64,000 nucleotides of DNA from Paenibacillus bovis (GTDB taxonomy: Bacteria; Bacillota; Bacilli; Paenibacillales; Paenibacillaceae), in assembly GCF_001421015.2 (NCBI RefSeq), contig NZ_CP013023.1, forward strand, positions 4,271,501-4,335,500, written 5' to 3'. The notes beneath the pieces are model-generated. The model did no database searches. It was not told the DNA's origin and saw only the letters and a list, made by a program, of their open reading frames with translations. Positions within the stretch are counted from its first letter, which is position 1, and each line of letters starts with the position of its first letter. The position numbers were made by a program, and so were the translations under genes. Of the stretch, positions 36,626-43,988 are shown piece by piece.

Positions 36626-37807
36626 TTATACGGTTTCTTCTACGAGACTGCCGACAAACTCACCGAATACATCATTACCGAACAGCAGTCCTTTTTCGCT
36701 CAATCGATAGCCAGCATCTGTAGGCTCCAGCAGTTGACCATCAAGCAGTTTGCGAATCTGGGCTTGAAAGACATCATCCAGCTGCTGTCCGTCGAACTGA
36801 CGGGCAAAGCGCTCTTTGGACACACCTTCCAGCATCCGTAGTCCTACCATCATAAAGTCTTCCATCGCTTCGTTGCGGTCAATCTCGGCATGATCCAGAC
36901 GTGGCAGACCCTGCTGGGCAGCTTCGTTATACGGATTGACCCCTTTGATATTCATATGGCGCTCTCCAGCGACATAGCCGTGTGCTCCAGCGCCCAGACC
37001 ATAATAATCTTCATTGCGCCAGTACGTCATATTGTGGCGGCTACCGTAACCCGGCTTGGCAAAATTACTGATTTCGTACTGTTCATAGCCTGCCTTTTTC
37101 ATTTTGTCCATCAGCAGCAGATACATGTTCAGCTCGCTCTCTTCATCCGGCAGCGGCAGCTGGTTTTTCTGGAACATAGTATGGAACAGCGTATTCTCTT
37201 CCACTTTGAGGCTATAGATAGAGTAATGCGGCAGATCCAGCTCCAGCGCACGATCCACACTGTAGGACAGCATGTCCAGCGTCTGATTGGGAAGTCCGAA
37301 CATCAGGTCGATCGACAGATTGTTTAATCCTACCTTGCGGGCATTCTCCAGACTGCGGTATACATCATCTGTATTATGGATACGTCCGATACCGGTAAGC
37401 AGCTCATTTTGAAAAGCCTGCACCCCAAAGCTGACACGGTTGACGCCGCCTTCTTTCATAATTGCCAGCTTGTCTGCATCCGTCGTTCCCGGATTGGCTT
37501 CCATCGTAAACTCAATATTATCCGACCAATTCGGGAAATACGTGCGAATCGATTTGAGGAAATATTCCATCTCGTCATTTTTGAGTACCGTAGGCGTTCC
37601 GCCTCCAACAAAGATGGTATCAATGGTGCCCGGTGGATGCTGCTGTACTGTATATTCCATCTCGCGTTCCAATGCGCGCAGGTAATCCATTACCGGCTGA
37701 TCCTTCAGAACATAAGAATTAAAGTCGCAGTAAAAGCACTTGTTGGTACAAAACGGAATGTGCATGTATATCGCACGGGGCGCGTCGTTATTCAGTGATT
37801 TATTCAT
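36626..37807 (-). CDS. hemW: Radical SAM heme chaperone HemW
   Basis: 393-residue radical-SAM protein, formerly called an oxygen-independent coproporphyrinogen oxidase homologue and now regarded as a heme chaperone. The cluster motif is Cys20, Cys24, Cys27 (PFCTNKCFYCDF), followed by VGGGTPTVL and the HemN C-terminal domain (MVGLRMLEGVSKERFARQF). An earlier ATG at 37828 contains the ribosome binding site of the chosen ATG at 37807, which lies 9 bases after GGAGG. It follows lepA as in B. subtilis, separated by a terminator-like stem. Confidence 0.94.
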   Translation of the reverse strand: MNKSLNNDAPRAIYMHIPFCTNKCFYCDFNSYVLKDQPVMDYLRALEREMEYTVQQHPPGTIDTIFVGGGTPTVLKNDEMEYFLKSIRTYFPNWSDNIEFTMEANPGTTDADKLAIMKEGGVNRVSFGVQAFQNELLTGIGRIHNTDDVYRSLENARKVGLNNLSIDLMFGLPNQTLDMLSYSVDRALELDLPHYSIYSLKVEENTLFHTMFQKNQLPLPDEESELNMYLLLMDKMKKAGYEQYEISNFAKPGYGSRHNMTYWRNEDYYGLGAGAHGYVAGERHMNIKGVNPYNEAAQQGLPRLDHAEIDRNEAMEDFMMVGLRMLEGVSKERFARQFDGQQLDDVFQAQIRKLLDGQLLEPTDAGYRLSEKGLLFGNDVFGEFVGSLVEETV

Positions 37808-37904
37808 GACTCTTTTCCTCCCCGTCATTCTATTTTAAACCTGGCTGTACGCGCCAGGGTATGGTCATGGTTGGATGAAGCTTTTGCAAATTTAACAGTG
37901 CAAT

Positions 37905-37941
37905 GGACAAAAGGGAAAGCCTGTTGCCAGGCCCTCCCTTG
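37905..37941 (-). terminator. Terminator between lepA and hemW
   Basis: Stem AAGGGAGGGCCTG / CAGGCTTTCCCTT with an internal mismatch and a short loop, followed by TTGTCC on the minus strand. The T-run is poor, so partial read-through into hemW is likely. Confidence 0.6.
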
Positions 37942-37972
37942 TCTCACCGCTACAAATTGATTATAGGACAGA

Positions 37973-39787
37973 CTAGTCGTCGATACGTAGTACCGCCATA
38001 AAGGCTTCCTGAGGAACTTCTACGTTACCGACTTGTTTCATACGCTTTTTACCTTCTTTTTGCTTCTCCAGCAATTTACGCTTACGGGAGATGTCACCGC
38101 CGTAACACTTGGCGAGAACGTTTTTACGCATCGCTTTGACGGTCTCACGGGCAACCACTTTGGTACCGACAGAAGCCTGAATCGGAATTTCGAACATTTG
38201 ACGCGGAATCAGCTCACGCAGCTTTTCACAGATAATCCGTCCGCGATGATACGCACGATCGCGGTGAACGATAAAGGACAATGCATCGACCTGTTCGCCG
38301 TTCAGCAGAATATCCATTTTGACCAGATTGGACTTGCGATAACCGGAAAGCTCGTAGTCAAAGGATGCATATCCCTTGGTACTCGATTTCAGCTGATCGA
38401 AGAAGTCATATACAATCTCGGACAATGGTACCTGATACGTAATCGTAACACGAGTAGTATCCAGATATTCCATATTGATAAATTCACCGCGTTTGGTCTG
38501 GCAAAGCTCCATCACGGTTCCTACAAAATCGTTCGGTACGATAATGGAAGCTTTGACAAAAGGTTCTTCCACATACTCGATCCGGCCAAGCTCCGGATAG
38601 TTGGATGGGTTATCGATCGTGATAACATCTCCATTGGTGAGCGTCACATGATAAATAACGCTCGGTGCAGTCGTGATCAGCGGAATATTAAATTCGCGCT
38701 CGATCCGTTCCTGGATAACGTCCATATGCAGCAGTCCGAGGAATCCACAACGGAAACCAAAGCCCAGTGCGCTGGAAGATTCCGGCTCAAAGCTCAGGGA
38801 AGCATCATTCAACTGCAGCTTCTCCAAGGCTTCGCGCAGATCTACATAGTCGGACGATTCGATCGGATACAGACCGCAATATACCATCGGGTTGATTTTA
38901 CGATAACCAGGCAATGGTTCCAGAGTTGGATTCTTCGCATCGGTAATCGTATCCCCGACACGCGTATCGCCCACTGTTTTGATACCTGCTACGATAAAGC
39001 CAACATCGCCGACATTCAGTTCATCGACAATCGTCATACGCGGCATAAAGGCACCGACTTCGATAACTTCAAATTCTTTGCCGGTCGCCATCATTTTGAT
39101 TTTGGAGCCGGCTTTGATTTTGCCGTCCACGATCCGGGAGTAGATAATAACGCCCTTGTATGGATCGTAGTGCGAGTCAAAGATCAGCGCTTTCAATGGA
39201 TTGGAAGGATCACCGGTTGGTGCGGGAACTTTCTCCACAACCTGCTCCAGGATTTCCTTGATCCCGATTCCTGCTTTGGCCGAAGCCAGTACGGCTTCAC
39301 TTGCATCCAGGCCGATAACATCTTCTACTTCCTGCTTTACACGCTCCGGATCAGCGCTTGGCAGGTCGATCTTGTTAATAACCGGCAGAATCTCCAGGTT
39401 ATTATCCAGTGCCAGATACACGTTGGCCAGTGTCTGTGCTTCAATCCCCTGGGCCGCATCAACGACCAGCAAAGCACCTTCACAGGCTGCCAGACTGCGG
39501 GATACCTCATAGGTAAAGTCGACGTGTCCCGGTGTATCGATCAGGTTAAGCAAATACTCTTCGCCATCATCGGCTTTGTACGTGAGACGTACAGCCTGCA
39601 GTTTGATAGTGATTCCGCGCTCGCGCTCCAGGTCCATCTGATCCAGTACCTGTTCCTGCATTTCACGTGAAGTCAGTGCGCCGGTGTACTCCAGAATACG
39701 GTCAGCCAGTGTTGATTTACCGTGGTCTATATGCGCAATAATTGAGAAATTACGAATTTTTTGCTGTCTTGCTGCAATATCAGTCAT
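37973..39787 (-). CDS. lepA: Elongation factor 4 (LepA)
   Basis: 604-residue ribosome-binding GTPase that acts in translation fidelity or initiation. The G domain has [15 protein letters not shown], the switch region [17 protein letters not shown] and [11 protein letters not shown]. The EF-G-like domains II, III and V and the LepA-specific C-terminal domain ([18 protein letters not shown]) follow. Length is standard. The ATG at 39787 follows GGGGGTAAGG. Upstream, between it and rpsT, only 259 gene-free bases are present, whereas B. subtilis has gpr, spoIIP and yqxA there. Confidence 0.97.
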   Translation of the reverse strand: MTDIAARQQKIRNFSIIAHIDHGKSTLADRILEYTGALTSREMQEQVLDQMDLERERGITIKLQAVRLTYKADDGEEYLLNLIDTPGHVDFTYEVSRSLAACEGALLVVDAAQGIEAQTLANVYLALDNNLEILPVINKIDLPSADPERVKQEVEDVIGLDASEAVLASAKAGIGIKEILEQVVEKVPAPTGDPSNPLKALIFDSHYDPYKGVIIYSRIVDGKIKAGSKIKMMATGKEFEVIEVGAFMPRMTIVDELNVGDVGFIVAGIKTVGDTRVGDTITDAKNPTLEPLPGYRKINPMVYCGLYPIESSDYVDLREALEKLQLNDASLSFEPESSSALGFGFRCGFLGLLHMDVIQERIEREFNIPLITTAPSVIYHVTLTNGDVITIDNPSNYPELGRIEYVEEPFVKASIIVPNDFVGTVMELCQTKRGEFINMEYLDTTRVTITYQVPLSEIVYDFFDQLKSSTKGYASFDYELSGYRKSNLVKMDILLNGEQVDALSFIVHRDRAYHRGRIICEKLRELIPRQMFEIPIQASVGTKVVARETVKAMRKNVLAKCYGGDISRKRKLLEKQKEGKKRMKQVGNVEVPQEAFMAVLRIDD

Positions 39788-39960
39788 TCCTTACCCCCAA
39801 CATAAGCCTGAAATATAATGCTGATGGTCCGGTCCTACTTGAAAGGTCAACCATTCCATTAATCAATTTATTATAGCAGTTGGTTGATATCCCAGCAATC
39901 CCACAACAGGAAGTAAAATGAAAGGATTATCGGGAATAAATTTCTACAAGTAAGATAGTA

Positions 39961-39989
39961 TTGCATTTGATAATAGTCCATGCTAAAAT
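39961..39989 (+). promoter_or_regulatory. Promoter of rpsT
   Basis: TTGCAT at 39961-39966 and TAAAAT at 39984-39989 with a 17-base spacer, about 57 bases before the rpsT start. Confidence 0.65.
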
Positions 39990-40046
39990 ATTTAGAGTTG
40001 TGAGTCTTAACGATGAACCGTATATGCTTTACAGGAGGTGAATGTA

Positions 40047-40319
40047 ATGCCTAACATTAAATCCGCAGTAAAACGTGTAAAAACAAGCGAAAAGCGTCGT
40101 GCTCTGAATGCTGCACAAAAGTCCGCTCTGCGTACTAGCGTGAAAGCTGCAGATACTGCACTTGTGAATACTGATGTTGAAGTTGCAAAAACTGCTGTTG
40201 CTGCTGCTTCCAAAAGCCTTGATAAAGCTGTATCTAAAGGCCATATCCACAAAAACGCGGCTGCTCGTAAAAAATCCCGTTTGGCTAAGAAACTGAACGC
40301 AATTTCCAGCCAAGCCTAA
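40047..40319 (+). CDS. rpsT: 30S ribosomal protein S20
   Basis: 90-residue basic Ala/Lys-rich S20, beginning [18 protein letters not shown] and ending in the conserved [17 protein letters not shown]. The ATG at 40047 follows AGGAGGTG by 6 bases. A GTG at 40038 is part of that site and not the start. It is divergent from lepA and convergent with holA, with its own promoter and terminator. Confidence 0.97.
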   Translation: MPNIKSAVKRVKTSEKRRALNAAQKSALRTSVKAADTALVNTDVEVAKTAVAAASKSLDKAVSKGHIHKNAAARKKSRLAKKLNAISSQA

Positions 40320-40330
40320 GCTTGATTAAT

Positions 40331-40366
40331 ATAAACCCCTGATCGGTTCTCCGGTCAGGGGTTTAT
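40331..40366 (+). terminator. Terminator after rpsT
   Basis: Stem ATAAACCCCTGA / TCAGGGGTTTAT with a 12-base loop and a T-rich end, 11 bases past rpsT. Confidence 0.85.
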
Positions 40367-40488
40367 TGTTGTGGTACAAAAATAAATATCTCGATACAAT
40401 AATCTGACTACTCTCTATCAGCCTATAAGCAGGCACCTGGTCGGGAGTTTTATTCGTGTACCGATTCCACACTTCTACTGATCACTAT

Positions 40489-40526
40489 TAAAAAAGCCCA
40501 GGATTTATGCTCCTGAGCTTTTTTGG
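40489..40526 (-). terminator. Terminator after holA
   Basis: Stem AAAAAAGCTCAGGA / TCCTGGGCTTTTTT (one mismatch) with a 7-base loop and T-run on the minus strand, just past the holA stop. Confidence 0.85.
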
Positions 40527-40542
40527 ATTTATTTAAGTTCAA

Positions 40543-41562
40543 TTACGCACCCAGCCGCAGCAAAAACATTTCCAGTCCGAGTACTTTATCAATCGCGCCT
40601 GTCTTCATCTGGTAGTCGAGCCTTGCCAGATGGGCTACGATCGAACGCAGCTTTTGATTGTCGAATTTGCGAGCCTGCTCGCCGGCAATTTTGATTGCAT
40701 ACGGATGCAGGCCAAGCTGGGAAGCAATCTGCTGCTGGGAGTAGTTTTGTCCCGACAGCTCTTTTACCTGCAGCATGATCCGGAACTGACGGGCAATCAG
40801 GGCAGCAATCTTGATCGGTTCTTCACGCTGCTTGAGCAGATCATAAAAAATGGTCAAAGCCTGTTCCAAACGCACTGCAGCAATTTGTTCCACCAGCATA
40901 AATACATTTTGCTCGGTACTACGAGCTACCAGCTGATGCACGCTATCTATAGTAATCGTGCCCCCTCTGCCTGCGTGCAGACACAGCTTATCCATTTCTG
41001 CCGACAAGATTCCCAGCCCTGTGCCCGCTGACTGTACAAGCGCCTCAGCCGCGGCTGTAGAGCAATCACATTCCTGCTTTTTGGCATGACGGATCAGCCA
41101 GCTGATCAGTTCTTCGGCTCCCATAGGTTGAAACGGCAGCACACAGGCATGGTTTTTGATCGCCTTAACGATTTTTTTGCGTTCGTCGAGTTTTTCGCCA
41201 TTGACCCAGAACAATAAAATAGAATATTCGGCAGGCTCCTCCATATAGCGCAGCAGCGATTCTACCCGGTGCTCCAGCTTGCTGTTATCCTTGCCGGCTG
41301 TCAGCACCGAAGAATCCTTGATAATTATCAGCTTGCGCGGCACCATAAAAGGAATCTCTTCGGCTTCTTCTACGACTGTCTCCAGGGCAGTCTCGGACAG
41401 ATCGTAATGAGCCAGCGCAAAATCGCGATGCTCCGGCTCAATCAGCTGCTGCGTCGCAAAATCGATAAATTCCTTGATCCGGTATTTCTCTGCGCCATAA
41501 CATACATAAATAGCGGCAGGTTTGTTATTTTGAATATCTTTACTTGCTGTCTTCAGATCCAT
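40543..41562 (-). CDS. holA: DNA polymerase III subunit delta
   Basis: 339-residue clamp-loader subunit that opens the beta clamp. Domain layout is that of HolA: an N-terminal AAA-like fold (PAAIYVCYGAEKYRIKEFID) lacking a working Walker A, a middle lid domain (LISWLIRHAKKQ), and a C-terminal collar (FYDLLKQREEPIKIAALIARQFRIMLQV is the conserved region). The ATG at 41562 follows AGGAGG. Position between the comE cluster and rpsT equals yqeN of B. subtilis. Confidence 0.93.
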   Translation of the reverse strand: MDLKTASKDIQNNKPAAIYVCYGAEKYRIKEFIDFATQQLIEPEHRDFALAHYDLSETALETVVEEAEEIPFMVPRKLIIIKDSSVLTAGKDNSKLEHRVESLLRYMEEPAEYSILLFWVNGEKLDERKKIVKAIKNHACVLPFQPMGAEELISWLIRHAKKQECDCSTAAAEALVQSAGTGLGILSAEMDKLCLHAGRGGTITIDSVHQLVARSTEQNVFMLVEQIAAVRLEQALTIFYDLLKQREEPIKIAALIARQFRIMLQVKELSGQNYSQQQIASQLGLHPYAIKIAGEQARKFDNQKLRSIVAHLARLDYQMKTGAIDKVLGLEMFLLRLGA

Positions 41563-41618
41563 AATCCGTTCCTCCTGATTTCAATATCATTATTGTAACG
41601 GAAAAAAGAACAGACGAC

Positions 41619-41654
41619 AAAGGACTTCCTGCTTTTTCTCGCAGAAAGTCCTTT
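41619..41654 (-). terminator. Terminator after the anti-sigma gene
   Basis: Stem AAAGGACTT..CTGC / GCAG..AAGTCCTTT with a 7-base loop, about 108 bases past the anti-sigma stop. The T-run is interrupted, so strength is uncertain. Confidence 0.6.
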
Positions 41655-41761
41655 ATTTCAGCAATGTACTATATTTTATCTACAGGATGCTTTACCCCGT
41701 ATCCTGCCTGTATACCAGCACGGCAGGATGCCAGGTCATTCTAACCTTTTTATCTCTTTTG

Positions 41762-43102
41762 TTAATCGTTGCCGATCGTAATTTTGTACGTTTTGCTTAT
41801 GCCGTTTTCGTTAACCTGATAAGTGAATATTTTACCATCGTCCGACCATCTGCCGCTAATCAAGCTCCCCTTCAGCGTAATGGAAGAAACAACGGTACGT
41901 CCATTCACATTATCTTCTGCGATACTGTCCAGCCGCAAAATATTATCTGTCGTGAGTACAACAGTATAATCTGCACCCGGAGACTTCCATTCTTGCTCCT
42001 GCTTTGGTCCATTCACACTGGAAGTGGAAGGCAGCAGGGAACGTTCTGTGCTCTTGGTATCGAGTGTAGGCGTATCTGCTGGCGGAGTGTCTGCTTTTGG
42101 TGAATTATTGCTGGATGCATCCGGATCAGGTGTTGTGCTTTCCTGCGACTGCGTCGAAGGAGCATCGGTTGATTCCGGATTGCTCTCTGCTGCACTCTGC
42201 TTGTCCTGAGCAGCCTCCTTGTTTGTCTTGCCCGTATCGGCGGATGGTGCTTTTGCCGTACTGTCCGCTGGACTGGAGTCCTGCTGGGAAGACACTTCAG
42301 GATTAGCTGCAGGTTGCTGTGAGCGATTGTTTGACGTACTTCCATTATCCCCTGAAGAAATTCCACCACGGTTCCCCGATGCAGGAGGCTGCTCCTCGCG
42401 GGTATCCGGTGTATGGGTACTTTCCTGTGGAGTCACGTTGCGCTCCGGCTCTTTTGAAGCTGGAGGTGTCTTTGTGCTCTCACTTGCAGAAGGCGTATTG
42501 GATGAAGTCTCAGGTTCCTTGATATCCTTGCCATTGGATGGTTCCTGACTTCCACTGGACGGCTGGTCTGACTCCGGCGGATTTACACTGCTTTCCGTAT
42601 CCGGTGGTGATGTGATACTGCCCGATTCCGGCTGGGCTTCTTCCTGTTGTGCACTATAGGGAACAGGCTGCGGGCCTGCTTCGCTAAGTGTTTTGGGCTC
42701 ATAGTTGGCAATGGATACGCCCAGTACCACCCCGGCAGCCACGATCCCGCCAATCGTACGTACTGGCAGACGTTCACGCCAGCTGCGACGCTGACGACGG
42801 CGATCCGCCAATTCGTCGGTATCGGCTTTTTGCGGTTCCATAATACCGATCTCGGCTGCGCTCTCGGTACGCCGTTCTTCGTCCAGCAGATCGAGCTGTG
42901 GCAGAATAGCATCTACCAGGCTGTACTTTGGTGTGACATCAGGTAACTTTTCCAGGCGTAACGATAAAGCCGTCATAATCCGGAATGTCTCTGCCGCATC
43001 TGGATTCTCATCCATATAACGGAACAAGGCTTTTGTATCTTCCCCATTCAGGTCACCGTCCAAATAGCGGCTCATCCACTCTTCCGCTACTTCACGTTTC
43101 AT
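41762..43102 (-). CDS. Probable membrane-anchored anti-sigma factor with long Ser/Pro/Thr linker
   Basis: 446-residue protein. The cytoplasmic N-terminus (EEWMSRYLDGDLNGEDTK, about 1-60) resembles the helical anti-sigma domain, but the zinc motif HxxxCxxC is absent. One transmembrane segment lies at about 114-133. An extracytoplasmic linker of about 230 residues is almost entirely Ser, Pro, Thr, Gln, Glu and Asn, and a small beta-rich domain ends the protein (from about 375). The ATG overlaps the sigma gene stop as ATGA, indicating translational coupling. It probably sequesters the adjacent ECF sigma factor and releases it on an envelope signal. Family assignment rests on layout and context. 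Confidence 0.8.
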   Translation of the reverse strand: MKREVAEEWMSRYLDGDLNGEDTKALFRYMDENPDAAETFRIMTALSLRLEKLPDVTPKYSLVDAILPQLDLLDEERRTESAAEIGIMEPQKADTDELADRRRQRRSWRERLPVRTIGGIVAAGVVLGVSIANYEPKTLSEAGPQPVPYSAQQEEAQPESGSITSPPDTESSVNPPESDQPSSGSQEPSNGKDIKEPETSSNTPSASESTKTPPASKEPERNVTPQESTHTPDTREEQPPASGNRGGISSGDNGSTSNNRSQQPAANPEVSSQQDSSPADSTAKAPSADTGKTNKEAAQDKQSAAESNPESTDAPSTQSQESTTPDPDASSNNSPKADTPPADTPTLDTKSTERSLLPSTSSVNGPKQEQEWKSPGADYTVVLTTDNILRLDSIAEDNVNGRTVVSSITLKGSLISGRWSDDGKIFTYQVNENGISKTYKITIGND

Positions 43103-43647
43103 CCAATCATTCCTCCTTTCTCATAATCTGCTAGCAGATTCTGTAATTGTTGCCGGGCTCGAAACAGGTACGATTTTACTGTATTCAAAGGTAAATCCAG
43201 ACAATCCGCAATTTCGTTGTAAGACAGGTCCTGAATATACCGAAGCACAATCACTGTACGATGATGTTCCGGCAGCTGATTGATCGCTTCCCGCACATCC
43301 TTGGATGTATAGGCGCGCATCACTTCATGCTCTACATCATCATGACCTTCGAACACCATTTCGTGTTCCTCAATAGAAACGGTAGGTTTGCTGCGTCTGA
43401 ATTTATCAATACAAATATTCGTCACGATTCGCTGCACCCAGGTCTTGAATTGTGCTTTTTCTTCGTAGGAACCGATTTTGGTGTAAATACGGATCAGTGC
43501 CTCTTGAGCCGCATCCAGAGCATCCTGTTCATTGTTCAAAATGTAGTAAGCTGTTTTGTACACATGATGTTCTATCTCTCTTAATAGGGTGATTAGAGCA
43601 TCTCGGTCTCCCTCTTGGGCGGCCTTGATGAGTCCCTGCTCCACCAC
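43099..43647 (-). CDS. ECF RNA polymerase sigma factor (SigW-like)
   Basis: About 182-residue group 4 sigma factor. Region 2 contains DALDAAQEALIRIYTKI and AQFKTWVQRIVTNICIDKFRR. Region 4 contains LPEHHRTVIVLRYIQDLSY and the recognition helix NEIADCLDLPLNTVKSYLFRAR. The frame opens with ATG at 43683, but the GTG at 43647 (another GTG follows directly) gives the family N-terminus VVEQGLIKAAQEGD and lies 10 bases after AAGGAG. I saw no obvious ECF-type autoregulatory promoter upstream. The anti-sigma gene overlaps its end by 4 bases. Confidence 0.9.
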   Translation of the reverse strand: MVEQGLIKAAQEGDRDALITLLREIEHHVYKTAYYILNNEQDALDAAQEALIRIYTKIGSYEEKAQFKTWVQRIVTNICIDKFRRSKPTVSIEEHEMVFEGHDDVEHEVMRAYTSKDVREAINQLPEHHRTVIVLRYIQDLSYNEIADCLDLPLNTVKSYLFRARQQLQNLLADYEKGGMIG

Positions 43648-43917
43648 GGAGGATCCCCCTCTCCTTACAACCCCTAGACGCATAACACCGCCTAATTGTT
43701 GCAGTACTTTTAAAATAATTTCAATTTATTGATTCATCCCGGCAAATACAGATGAATGGCTTTGTAAACACTTACCCTATGTAGGAATCATTCGAATCCA
43801 AGCCATTTCCAGATCACTTTTGGAGCGGATTTGGAGCGATTTTGGCGGCAATACGGATGAGAGCTGTATTCAGGATACCAAAATCCGCTCTATTCGTCAT
43901 CTTCTGACCTGTAACTT

Positions 43918-43946
43918 TAAAAACCCGCAGCATCGGGAGCTGCGGG
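43918..43946 (-). terminator. Terminator after comEC
   Basis: Perfect stem CCCGCAGC / GCTGCGGG with a 7-base loop, followed by TTTTTAAAG on the minus strand. The remaining 270 bases up to the sigma gene hold no gene I can see. Confidence 0.88.
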
Positions 43947-43988
43947 ATACGGTCATTTAATGAATAAAATAATTCGCGGCAATCACTG

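Noticed and set aside
38033..39670. Long open frame antisense to lepA
   Set aside because: Low-complexity translation with no recognisable family, fully inside lepA.
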